6,832 bases of DNA from Phocoenobacter atlanticus (lineage in GTDB: Bacteria > Pseudomonadota > Gammaproteobacteria > Enterobacterales > Pasteurellaceae), in assembly GCF_030764225.1 (NCBI RefSeq), contig NZ_JASAXH010000034.1; one strand, 5' to 3'. Both the position numbers and the translations under genes were made by a program. The notes below the pieces were generated by a model, which had not been told where the DNA came from, ran no database searches, and saw only the letters and a program-made list of their open reading frames with translations. Positions 1 through 5,342 of the stretch are shown in pieces; the first letter of the stretch is position 1; every line of letters begins with the position of its first letter.

Positions 1-992
1 TCTTGACCCGCTTCATTGTATTCTTTATTCACAGTGAAGTTTCTACTTGTATTCTCTACATATTCTTGAATAATAGAAGTATTGAAACCTTGCTCATTGT
101 ATGTGTAAGAAGCAGTATAATCATTATGATCATTATCTTTGTAATCTACACTATATGTCGCTTTTTCTCCCTTGTCATTGAATGTAGCTACTGTAGAGTA
201 GTCCTTATCATCACTATTTTTATAATCCATATTAAGATCTGTTTGTTGACCATTACTATTATGTTTATAACTTATGGTGAAATCTCGACTATCATCTTTC
301 ATATAGTCTACGGTATATGACGTTCTTTGACCTAAATCATCATACGTATAAGTCGCATTGTAATCTTTCTTCTCACCTAGCGAGTAATCTACATTTCTCT
401 TAATCATTGAACCTTTGTCATCATACTCAAAAGTTACAGTATAATCCCTATCATAGCCTTCTTTATAATCAAAAACTCGCTTAATAGGTTGACCTTGATC
501 ATTATATTTGGTGTTTACAGTAAAGTCTTTTTCATCTCCAATCTTATAGTCTACAACAACTCTACTTTTCTCACATTGAGCATTATATTCTTGTGTTGCA
601 GTATAGTCTTTGGCATCATCAATTTTATAATCGACTACTCTCTCAATGATGTGTCCTTTACTATCAAATTCATTTGTTGCAGTTAAGTCTTTTTCGACAC
701 CAATTTTATAATCGATGATAGACTCAATATTTTCCCCCTTCTCATTGTATTTATTTGTAATGGTTTTATCGTTTTCATTGCCTATTGTGTAATCTACAAC
801 AGTTTCAATCACTTCACCCTTATCATTATATTTATGAGAAAGAATATGATCTTGAGTATCATCAGGTTCAATATTCACAGTTTCTTTAAGGGCATTACCT
901 TTATCATCAAATTCACGAGTGATAATTTTATCTACCACACCATCATTGTTTAGGTCATATTCTGATTTTATAACATTGCCATCGGCATCAAC
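1..992 (-). repeat. Degenerate 27-residue (81-bp) repeat array in paralog A
   Basis: From codon 102 to the window edge, the translation repeats every 27 residues without a slip: V102, F129, Y156, Y183, F210, Y237, Y264, Y291, Y318, H345, F372, Y399 and Y426 all occupy unit position 1. Position 13 is nearly always Asp followed by Tyr, and position 21 is usually Asp. The units typically read [YF]N-[DE]-K-G at positions 1-5 and DYK-I-G at 13-17. Compared with paralog B, the Asn/Asp at position 15 and the Asp-Gly at 17-18 are missing, so most units are unlikely to bind calcium as a classical DxDxDG loop. At least 12 full units are visible and the array continues outside the window. Confidence 0.85.
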
Positions 993-1295
993 TGTATCCG
1001 TACGACCGCTGATTGCCTTACCATCAGAATATTTATCTACTTCATATTGGATCGTCTGTGTACCATCAGGATTATTAGTAATTGCACCTGTTTCTGTAGC
1101 AGTTACTCCACATCGTTCTACACTTGTATTTACAACAGAATCTTGTGTTCCATCATCATTACTATCTGTGTGAACAGTGGTAATTACAGTACCATCAGGT
1201 TTAGTTATCACCTCTGTAGTAGTGTCCGCAATACCATCGCCATCCTTGTCTAGTTCAGTGACTGTTGATACAGCGGAGGGTGGGTTGTAACATAT
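1..1295 (-). CDS. Paralog A: 27-residue-repeat protein, 3' end beyond window, canonical start lost
   Basis: An open frame of 431 codons runs off the left edge. No named family is recognised, but it is clearly a paralog of the genes at 1647 and 5343. Order seen: N-cap CYNPPSAVSTVTE (residues 2-14), calcium-type loops DKDGDGIAD (16-24) and DSNDDGTQD (44-52), a TETG...YSDGK module (67-93), then a strict 27-residue repeat from residue 102 onward (Phe/Tyr/His at 129, 156, 183 and so on to 426). Most units lack the inner Asp/Asn calcium ligands and read DYKIG-type. At the position of the ATG used by both paralogs this copy has ATA (1295..1293). The only nearby in-frame ATG is upstream, at 1355, which would add 20 residues; the next internal one is codon 297. 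Two cysteines beyond Cys2 (codons 62 and 241) are absent from the paralogs. It may be a silent or weakly expressed copy, or may start at 1355. The secreted-protein role is inferred from the paralogs. Confidence 0.8.
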   Translation of the reverse strand, partial: MCYNPPSAVSTVTELDKDGDGIADTTTEVITKPDGTVITTVHTDSNDDGTQDSVVNTSVERCGVTATETGAITNNPDGTQTIQYEVDKYSDGKAISGRTDTVDADGNVIKSEYDLNNDGVVDKIITREFDDKGNALKETVNIEPDDTQDHILSHKYNDKGEVIETVVDYTIGNENDKTITNKYNEKGENIESIIDYKIGVEKDLTATNEFDSKGHIIERVVDYKIDDAKDYTATQEYNAQCEKSRVVVDYKIGDEKDFTVNTKYNDQGQPIKRVFDYKEGYDRDYTVTFEYDDKGSMIKRNVDYSLGEKKDYNATYTYDDLGQRTSYTVDYMKDDSRDFTISYKHNSNGQQTDLNMDYKNSDDKDYSTVATFNDKGEKATYSVDYKDNDHNDYTASYTYNEQGFNTSIIQEYVENTSRNFTVNKEYNEAGQ

Positions 1296-1350
1296 TGATT
1301 TAACTACGTTTTTAAGTTTGTTTAATTGCAGTATTAAAATATGTAGGCTG
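1132..1350. repeat. Direct repeat, copy 1 (start of paralog A and its leader)
   Basis: This segment matches 6613..6832 in the same orientation. By eye there are about 16 substitutions and one single-base gap over roughly 220 positions. It covers the first ~55 codons of paralog A and about 55 bases upstream of its start. The non-coding part is the better conserved, with one substitution and one gap. Copy 2 reaches the window edge, so the repeat may be longer. Confidence 0.9.
1254..1278. repeat. 25-bp perfect inverted repeat, arm in paralog A
   Basis: The reverse complement of this stretch is identical to 1664..1688 at the start of paralog B, and to the coding strand of 6735..6759 in paralog C. 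It encodes part of the shared SAVSTVTE segment (codons 7-14 plus one base). Bases on both sides differ between A and B, so identity stops abruptly. Confidence 0.9.
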
Positions 1351-1646
1351 TACATTTTTGTGTAAAAAATATCCTTTTAAAGGCGTTTTCTTGATTAATA
1401 AAAATCAGAATTTTTATTCTTTTTGTGTCATTTATGGATTTTAATGGTTTAGATAATCACCATTTGGATGAGATATTCTAATGATAGGGCGTTTGATATT
1501 TAAATTTATACTGATTATTTCTTTAAATCTAAGTATTTTTTCCATTTATTTTTAATACGATTATTTTCCCAAAGATAGTGTCATCTTAGAGAAAAAAAAG
1601 GGACTTACAGTTAATTTTAAAATTTAAATAAAACGCATTTAAATCA
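1296..1646. other. Divergent intergenic region between paralogs A and B
   Basis: This is 351 bases of very AT-rich sequence with no convincing gene. It carries the leaders of two divergent genes. Visible elements are a candidate promoter for paralog A (1338..1366), an 11-base palindrome CCTTTTAAAGG at 1373..1383 just upstream of that promoter, and an AT-only inverted repeat with 9-bp arms at 1397..1405 and 1410..1418. No promoter for paralog B can be assigned with confidence: a TATACT-like hexamer lies at 1507..1512 but has no matching -35 element. An in-frame TAA nine bases short of the paralog B leader end supports its start at 1647. Confidence 0.6.
1338..1366 (-). promoter_or_regulatory. 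Candidate sigma-70 promoter of paralog A
   Basis: On the minus strand a TTTACA -35 hexamer (1366..1361) is followed by a 17-base spacer and a CATATT -10 hexamer (1343..1338). They match the consensus at 5/6 and 4/6 positions. Transcription would begin near 1331, leaving a leader of about 35 bases before the lost start codon. If this is right, the alternative ATG at 1355 lies inside the promoter and would not be on the transcript. The -10 part is also present upstream of paralog C (up to 6832); its -35 would be outside the window. AT-rich context makes chance matches common. Confidence 0.35.
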
Positions 1647-3542
1647 ATGTGTTACGCACTCTTCTCCGCTGTATCAACAGTCACTGAAAACGACGCAGAT
1701 GCAGACGGTACTCCTGAGGTCATAAAAACTGAGTTAGATACAGATGGAGATGGTAAAGTTGATACTGTCACAGTTGCTAAAGATTTGGATGACGATGGTA
1801 CTGTTGATATCAGCAGAACTACTGTTGATATGGATGGCAACGATACACCTGAAAAAGTAATTGTGACCACAAAAGATGCCATTACAGGCGAAATTGTTGA
1901 AACAACTTACATTGATGAAAACCAAGATGGTAAACCTGACAGAACCATTGTTTCAGTGGATAAAGACCACGATGGTACTTTTGAAACAGTGACTGAATCT
2001 ACCACTGAAAGAGATGGAACCAAAATCACCAAAGAGTTTATTAACACAGATGATGAAGGTGCATTGGATGAAGTGGTTGTCACCATTGAACATCCAAACA
2101 AAACAGTGACAACAGAAACAGGTAAAATCACTGAAGGTAAAGAGGGTAATTTAGTTATCGACTATGACGTAGACAAATACTCGAATGGAAAAGCCATCAG
2201 TGGCAGAACCGATACGTTAGATAAAGACGGTAATGTACTTAAATCAGAATACGATGTGAATAATGATGGTACAACAGACAGCATTACTACACGTGAGTTT
2301 GATAAACTCGGTAATAACACGGTTGAGAACATTGATAAAAATGCAGACGGTAAAACTGAAGTCATTAAAACTAACAAATTCGATGAGCAGGGTAATGCAA
2401 TTAAAACGGACGTTGACTTAAATGCCGATGGTAAAACAGACAAAATCATTACTCGTGAGTTTGATAAGAAAGGTAATCCAACCAAAGTATCAACAGACCT
2501 TGATGCTGACGGTACACCAGATAAATCGACTACCAATGAATTTAATGAGAAAAATCAACTTGTGAAATCAAGCAATGATTTAAACAATGACGGGACACCT
2601 GATAATATCACTGAAAATGAGTATGATATTTATGGAAACCGAGTTAAATCTGAATATGATTATAATGCGGATGGTACAGTTGATATGATCGATAACGGTG
2701 TTTTTGACGATAAAGGTAATCAAATTAGAATTGTTCGAGATACTGATGGCGATGGTACTATTGATCGTATTTATCATAACTCTTATGATGATAAAGGTAT
2801 ACTTTCTTCTGCAACGTGGGATACGAATGCAGATGGAAAAGCTGATGACCTATATAACTATGTTTATCTTCATAAAGAAAATTCAGAATTATTCAGAATA
2901 TTTACGTATGATGCTACTCCTGATGATGGTATTAATAATCCTGTATGGTATATTGCCTCACAATTCGACGATAAAGGCAACATTATAGAAGAACGTAAAG
3001 GTGCATACTACGAGGGAGTAATGGAACATACTGATATTAAAGAGGTAAGTTCTTATTCCACAACAATCTATGAACGTGATATCTATGGTAATATCACAGA
3101 AAGAACAACATACAGAGTCGCTGATGGTGAGACAATACAAAAAGTATCACATGGTCTCAACAGCCTAGGAGCTACTGTTTATGAGGAAATAGATTCTTCC
3201 ACTCATGACAGGGTTGATGGTAATGCAGATAAACTATTTGTATATAAAGATTTCACAATATCAAATACAGATCATTTAATCGGTCTGCAAAATATTGACG
3301 TTAAACAAAATAATATTGAAATGACTATCTCTGACGACGTATTAGACAAAATCACTAATGACGATAACAGTCATAAAGTGATTGTAAATAGTAAAAAATC
3401 AGGCGATGTGTTAAATCTTGATGGTAATTTTGTTAAGACTACTGACACAGAAGCTCACGACGGTCAAGACTATGTGAAATACACGGATGATGCAGGTAAT
3501 GCATTAATTGTTGACCCTGATGTAACCGTTAATATTATCTAA
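1647..3542 (+). CDS. Paralog B: calcium-loop 27-residue-repeat protein, probable type I-secreted surface protein
   Basis: A complete gene of 631 residues, acidic and without hydrophobic segments or a Sec signal. No named family is recognised with certainty. Order seen: N-cap MCYALFSAVSTVTE; five DxDxDG-like loops (residues 16-110, for example DTDGDGKVD 31-39 and DLDDDGTVD 46-54); a TETG...YSNGK module (156-182); eight exact 27-residue units (191-406), each with a [FYL]Dx2GN-like element and a DxNxDGxxD loop; a less regular region (407-540); and a C-terminal module (543-631) ending VDPDVTVNII. The loops resemble thrombospondin type 3 or dockerin-like calcium sites, and the hairpin element recalls YD/RHS repeats. 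The C-terminal module resembles those closing Bap-like adhesins exported by type I systems, which carry no N-terminal signal. Cys2 is the only cysteine. The start is supported by an upstream in-frame TAA and by identity with paralog C, although no Shine-Dalgarno is visible. Secretion and surface location are inferred. Confidence 0.9.
   Translation: MCYALFSAVSTVTENDADADGTPEVIKTELDTDGDGKVDTVTVAKDLDDDGTVDISRTTVDMDGNDTPEKVIVTTKDAITGEIVETTYIDENQDGKPDRTIVSVDKDHDGTFETVTESTTERDGTKITKEFINTDDEGALDEVVVTIEHPNKTVTTETGKITEGKEGNLVIDYDVDKYSNGKAISGRTDTLDKDGNVLKSEYDVNNDGTTDSITTREFDKLGNNTVENIDKNADGKTEVIKTNKFDEQGNAIKTDVDLNADGKTDKIITREFDKKGNPTKVSTDLDADGTPDKSTTNEFNEKNQLVKSSNDLNNDGTPDNITENEYDIYGNRVKSEYDYNADGTVDMIDNGVFDDKGNQIRIVRDTDGDGTIDRIYHNSYDDKGILSSATWDTNADGKADDLYNYVYLHKENSELFRIFTYDATPDDGINNPVWYIASQFDDKGNIIEERKGAYYEGVMEHTDIKEVSSYSTTIYERDIYGNITERTTYRVADGETIQKVSHGLNSLGATVYEEIDSSTHDRVDGNADKLFVYKDFTISNTDHLIGLQNIDVKQNNIEMTISDDVLDKITNDDNSHKVIVNSKKSGDVLNLDGNFVKTTDTEAHDGQDYVKYTDDAGNALIVDPDVTVNII
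1664..1688. repeat. 25-bp perfect inverted repeat, arm in paralog B
   Basis: Exact inverted match to 1254..1278 in paralog A. The two arms enclose 385 bases that include both gene leaders and both start positions. The synonymous positions are also identical, although the protein sequences diverge immediately afterwards. Confidence 0.9.
2217..2864 (+). repeat. Eight tandem 81-bp units encoding calcium-loop repeats (paralog B)
   Basis: Eight consecutive 27-residue units begin at L191, F218, F245, F272, F299, Y326, F353 and Y380, with no length change. Unit position 13 is Asp in every unit (D203, D230, D257, D284, D311, D338, D365, D392). The following loop reads D-x-[ND]-x-D-G-x-x-[DE], for example DLNADGKTD, DTDGDGTID and DTNADGKAD. 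Ligand positions 1, 3, 5 and 9 of a classical calcium loop are therefore kept throughout. Units differ at the DNA level, so this is an old array under selection, not a recent slippage expansion. Confidence 0.92.
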
Positions 3543-3557
3543 CCTGTATTAGATAAT
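3534..3557 (+). repeat. Hairpin over the stop codon of paralog B
   Basis: A perfect 9-bp inverted repeat, ATTATCTAA (3534..3542) and TTAGATAAT (3549..3557), with loop CCTGTA, includes the TAA stop codon in its left arm. The stretch 3541..3550 (AACCTGTATT) is the same as the arm of the downstream terminator. Paralog C has a weaker equivalent, with TTATC and GATAA flanking its TAG stop. It has no T tract, so it is not a typical terminator. Confidence 0.5.
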
Positions 3558-3568
3558 CTTCACCTTAA

Positions 3569-3577
3569 ACAAGCGGT
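3569..3577 (+). other. DNA uptake signal sequence core (Apl type), copy 1
   Basis: ACAAGCGGT is the core uptake signal of the Actinobacillus pleuropneumoniae/Mannheimia-type branch of Pasteurellaceae. It lies in the 3' flank of paralog B, before the terminator, and is followed at some distance by TCTTGCAA. The second copy is in the matching place after paralog C. Confidence 0.75.
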
Positions 3578-3628
3578 AAGATGTTGATCATATCTTGCAA
3601 CTTTGTTTAGGGTTGAATAAGAAAATTT

Positions 3629-3663
3629 AAAACCTGTATTGTTTTTGGCAATACAGGTTTTTT
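3629..3663 (+). terminator. Rho-independent terminator of paralog B
   Basis: A perfect 13-bp stem, AAAACCTGTATTG (3629..3641) and CAATACAGGTTTT (3649..3661), has a 7-base loop and is followed by a T tract ending at 3663. It lies 87 bases after the stop of paralog B. The same stem occurs at 4479 and 5226. Confidence 0.9.
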
Positions 3664-3761
3664 GTATATACATAAGAGTACATTACGCATAGCCTTATCC
3701 TTGTAACTCTAAATAAAAAACTTTATTACACATATCCTTCACATTATTTTATTAATAATAA

Positions 3762-3790
3762 TTGCACATAAAACACAAAAATACTACAAT
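3762..3790 (+). promoter_or_regulatory. Candidate promoter of the first toxin-antitoxin operon
   Basis: A TACAAT -10 hexamer (3785..3790, 5/6 to consensus) is preceded at exactly 17 bases by a weak TTGCAC -35 (3762..3767, 3/6). It lies 30 bases upstream of the toxin start. The -10 is embedded in the inverted repeat at 3781..3797. Confidence 0.45.
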
Positions 3791-3797
3791 GCAGTAT
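3781..3797. promoter_or_regulatory. Putative autoregulatory operator of the first toxin-antitoxin operon
   Basis: The inverted repeat ATACT (3781..3785) and AGTAT (3793..3797), separated by 7 bases, overlaps the likely -10 element. HigA-type antitoxins of this kind usually bind such palindromes and repress their own operon. The repeat is short, so binding here is inferred. Confidence 0.4.
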
Positions 3798-3820
3798 GAT
3801 TTTTTTGATTTTAATGTTAT

Positions 3821-4135
3821 ATGCTTACACTTAGAGAGACCCCTATTTATTCTAAAATGATTGATTCTTTGTTACCAAAGGATATGCAGGGTGAGTTACA
3901 TTCTTATATTGCCAATAATGTCACTAAAGGAGATGTCATTCCCCATAGTGGTGGCTGTCGTAAAATACGCTGGACTTTACAAGGAAAGGGGAAAAGTGCG
4001 GGGATTAGAGTCATCTACTATAATCAACTTGAAAATGGCGTCATTAATTTGTTATTAGCTTATGCAAAATCAAAACAAGAAAATATCCCGAGCCATATTT
4101 TGAAGCAAATTGTTAAGGAGTTAGATAATGATTGA
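3821..4135 (+). CDS. higB2: HigB-2/RelE-superfamily mRNA interferase toxin
   Basis: The 104-residue protein belongs to the RelE-like HigB-2 toxin group, which cuts mRNA on the ribosome and halts translation until neutralised by its antitoxin. Family signatures visible are GDVIPHSGGCRKIRW (residues 37-51), the basic GKGKSAGIRVIYY strand region (55-67) and LLLAYAKSKQENIP (77-90). Basic residues such as K48, R50, K56, K58 and R63 fit the RNA-binding face of this fold. Alignment from memory to the Vibrio HigB-2 N-terminus (ESTIFEKY versus ETPIYSKM) supports the ATG at 3821 over Met13, although the Shine-Dalgarno is poor. Its last 8 bases overlap the antitoxin gene, the toxin-first order typical of hig modules. 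The gene symbol is by family resemblance. Confidence 0.9.
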   Translation: MLTLRETPIYSKMIDSLLPKDMQGELHSYIANNVTKGDVIPHSGGCRKIRWTLQGKGKSAGIRVIYYNQLENGVINLLLAYAKSKQENIPSHILKQIVKELDND

Positions 4136-4439
4136 TATTGATAATATAGATATAAAAACACACGAATTTACTGGTCAAGAATTGGGTGAATTATTACTAC
4201 AAAGCGTTAAGCAAATGAAAAGTAATGAGGTTGCTAAAGAGCATACCGTAACAGTTAATAATGCTGTAGAAGCCCGACAAAAAGTTGGATTATCTCAACG
4301 TGAATTTGCCAAAATTATGGGCGTTTCTGTAAGAACATTGCAAGCATGGGAACAAGGGAAGAGACAACCGAGTGGCTCTGCAATTACTTTATTAAAGATC
4401 GCAACACAAAAACCACAAGTACTTTTATCTGTTTTGTAA
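4128..4439 (+). CDS. higA2: HigA-2/NadS-like antitoxin with XRE-type HTH domain
   Basis: The 103-residue protein pairs with the HigB-2-type toxin, binding and neutralising it and probably repressing the operon. The N-terminal half (about 1-45) is the likely toxin-binding segment. A clear Cro/CI-type helix-turn-helix occupies residues 55-77 (LSQREFAKIMGVSVRTLQAWEQG), followed by KRQPSGSA and a short helical tail. The start overlaps the toxin stop in the sequence TAATGATTGA, and a strong AAGGAG (4115..4120) sits 7 bases upstream. This compares with the weak site before the toxin and would favour antitoxin excess. The gene ends before a hairpin shared with the converging operon. Confidence 0.9.
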   Translation: MIDIDNIDIKTHEFTGQELGELLLQSVKQMKSNEVAKEHTVTVNNAVEARQKVGLSQREFAKIMGVSVRTLQAWEQGKRQPSGSAITLLKIATQKPQVLLSVL

Positions 4440-4470
4440 CCTATTAAAAAATAATATAAATTTTTAAGAT

Positions 4471-4521
4471 AGTTCAAAAAAACCTGTATTGCCAAAACAA
4501 TACAGGTTTTATTTTTGAACT
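4471..4521. terminator. Bidirectional terminator between the two antitoxin genes
   Basis: The 13-bp stem AAAACCTGTATTG (4479..4491) and CAATACAGGTTTT (4498..4510) encloses a 6-base loop. Outside it, AGTTCAAAAA (4471..4480) pairs with TTTTTGAACT (4512..4521), giving a longer, slightly bulged hairpin. T tracts on both strands would stop the converging transcripts ending at 4439 and 4550. Confidence 0.85.
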
Positions 4522-4549
4522 TTACTTAATTTGAAATTCGTATAGCTAT

Positions 4550-4846
4550 CTAAACTAAAACCATATTATCAAAAATAAAAGGTTTAATTGGGTCACCAAC
4601 TCGTTTCTGCTTTAGCTCAAATAAGTCATACTCAGTTTGTAAATCAAGCCATAATCTCGCTGTACTAATCCCTGCTTCTTCAAGTTTCAACGCTAAATTA
4701 GCGGTCATTGGGGTTTTAGCGTGTAATACGCGTGACAATGTTTCACGAGAAAATCCTAAATGTTGTGATAAATCTTTAATCTTAATATTATTTGGTTCAA
4801 TAAATCCATCTAATAAAATTTCACCTGGATGTGCTGGTTTACGCAT
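4550..4846 (-). CDS. higA: HigA-family addiction-module antitoxin
   Basis: The 98-residue protein is the antitoxin of the HigB toxin gene just upstream, neutralising it and repressing the shared promoter through its HTH domain. It shows the HigA/VapI family opening RKPAHPGEIL (residues 2-11), the helix-turn-helix IKDLSQHLGFSRETLSRVLH (23-42) and the hallmark WLDLQTEYDL (66-75). The start follows the toxin stop by 8 bases and has a good Shine-Dalgarno (AGGAG, about 6 bases upstream). It belongs to a different HigA subfamily from the antitoxin at 4128, with little sequence in common, so cross-neutralisation is unlikely. The hydrophobic C-terminal tail (FIFDNMVLV) is unremarkable. Confidence 0.93.
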   Translation of the reverse strand: MRKPAHPGEILLDGFIEPNNIKIKDLSQHLGFSRETLSRVLHAKTPMTANLALKLEEAGISTARLWLDLQTEYDLFELKQKRVGDPIKPFIFDNMVLV

Positions 4847-4854
4847 GATTTCTC

Positions 4855-5130
4855 CTAATGATAATCTTCATAATTTAAAATATAAGCATTGCCATCAATA
4901 AATTTAAAGGTAATCCGCCAATTACCACTGACAGTCATTGAATAAATGCCTTTACACTCGCCTTTTAATTCATGACACTTAAATAATTGATTAAAATCTT
5001 CAACGGCTTTCGAACGATCTACTAAGGTAAGGATACTGTTTATTTTTCTCACATGATCAGCTCGTAATCCTTTTGTCGTTCCTTTTTCAAAATATTGCTT
5101 CAACCCTTTGTGTTTAAAACTTTTTATCAT
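4855..5130 (-). CDS. higB: HigB-family mRNA interferase toxin
   Basis: The 91-residue protein is a HigB (RelE/ParE superfamily) toxin that cleaves translated mRNA. Family features seen are IKSFKHKGLKQYFEKG (2-17), the H-x-L-K-G motif (53-57), SGNWRITF (68-75) with the conserved Arg72, and the invariant-looking C-terminus YEDYH (87-91), whose His is important in this family. Its length is typical. The start has a good AGGGA site (5140..5136) about 6 bases upstream, so toxin and antitoxin are both well translated. It is the first gene of a two-gene operon read from the promoter at 5156..5183. Confidence 0.93.
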   Translation of the reverse strand: MIKSFKHKGLKQYFEKGTTKGLRADHVRKINSILTLVDRSKAVEDFNQLFKCHELKGECKGIYSMTVSGNWRITFKFIDGNAYILNYEDYH

Positions 5131-5146
5131 TTTAATCCCTAATATT

Positions 5147-5166
5147 TGTGATGTAATTATATCACA
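5147..5166. promoter_or_regulatory. Putative HigA operator overlapping the -10 element
   Basis: TGTGAT (5147..5152) and ATCACA (5161..5166) form a perfect 6-bp inverted repeat, 8 bases apart, covering the -10 box of the higBA promoter. The half-sites resemble CRP half-sites, but the spacing is too long for CRP. HigA autorepression is the likelier role. Confidence 0.5.
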
Positions 5167-5183
5167 TAAAAGCAGGCTTACAA
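5156..5183 (-). promoter_or_regulatory. Sigma-70 promoter of the higBA operon
   Basis: On the minus strand TTGTAA (5183..5178, 4/6) is followed by a 16-base spacer and a perfect TATAAT (5161..5156). The toxin ATG is 25 bases downstream of the -10, and a Shine-Dalgarno lies between them. Confidence 0.75.
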
Positions 5184-5223
5184 CTATTTTGAAATATTTT
5201 ATTTTTTCCTGATTAAGTATGTA

Positions 5224-5258
5224 AAAAAACCTGTATTGCCAAAAACAATACAGGTTTT
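5224..5258 (-). terminator. Rho-independent terminator of paralog C
   Basis: Read on the minus strand, the stem AAAACCTGTATTG (5258..5246) and CAATACAGGTTTT (5238..5226), with loop TTTTTGG, ends in an uninterrupted T tract to 5223. Stem and loop are identical to the paralog B terminator. It stands between the end of paralog C and the divergent higBA promoter. Confidence 0.9.
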
Positions 5259-5308
5259 AATTTTCTTATTCAGCCTTAAACAAAGTTACAAATTTTTGGA
5301 AAAATCTT

Positions 5309-5317
5309 ACCGCTTGT
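5309..5317 (-). other. DNA uptake signal sequence core (Apl type), copy 2
   Basis: On the minus strand this reads ACAAGCGGT, followed by A/T tracts (ATTTTT, then AAAAATTTGTAA) that fit the extended Apl-type signal better than copy 1 does. It lies 26 bases after the paralog C stop. Confidence 0.8.
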
Positions 5318-5342
5318 TTAAGGTGAATTTGCTGTTATCAAA

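Larger units (their letters stand above)
3543..3663. repeat. 3' flank of paralog B, inverted copy of the paralog C 3' flank
   Basis: The non-coding tail after paralog B (clearest from 3559 to 3663) matches the reverse complement of 5224..5329. Both contain CACCTTAAACAAGCGGTAAGA, then the words ACTTTGTTTA and GAATAAGAAAATT, then the same terminator stem. Similarity continues into the last codons of both genes (VDPD...II). The stretch 3541..3557 after the stop of B has no equivalent in C. This forms an inverted repeat enclosing both toxin-antitoxin modules. Confidence 0.85.
5224..5329. repeat. 3' flank of paralog C, inverted copy of the paralog B 3' flank
   Basis: The reverse complement of this stretch matches 3559..3663 after paralog B, including the uptake signal, the ACTTTGTTTA and GAATAAGAAAATT words and the complete terminator. 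The segment between the uptake signal and ACTTTGTTTA is the least conserved part. Confidence 0.85.

Noticed and set aside
1..992. 81-bp periodic DNA as a CRISPR array or satellite
   Set aside because: There are no conserved repeats with unique spacers; the period is a protein repeat in one open frame.
1397..1418. AT-only inverted repeat as a terminator or regulatory hairpin
   Set aside because: It has no G-C pairs except in the loop, and such matches are expected by chance in this AT-rich intergenic sequence.
2698..2988. Plus-strand 96-codon open frame inside paralog B
   Set aside because: It is a shadow frame of the repeat-rich gene, with a low-complexity product and no start signals. The same holds for the Ser/Val- and Ile-rich frames opposite all three paralogs.
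1647..3542. RHS or contact-dependent polymorphic toxin with a variable C-terminal toxin domain
   Set aside because: The C-termini of B and C are conserved with each other instead of being variable, no immunity gene follows, and canonical RHS core motifs are not seen.
3994..4002. AAGTGCGGG, close to the Haemophilus-type uptake signal AAGTGCGGT
   Set aside because: The last base differs, it lies inside the toxin coding sequence where it encodes a conserved basic segment, and the two perfect cores in the window are of the other type.
5147..5166. CRP-like half-sites TGTGA/TCACA
   Set aside because: The half-sites are 10 bases apart instead of 6, and the repeat is centred on the -10 box, so a HigA operator explains it better.
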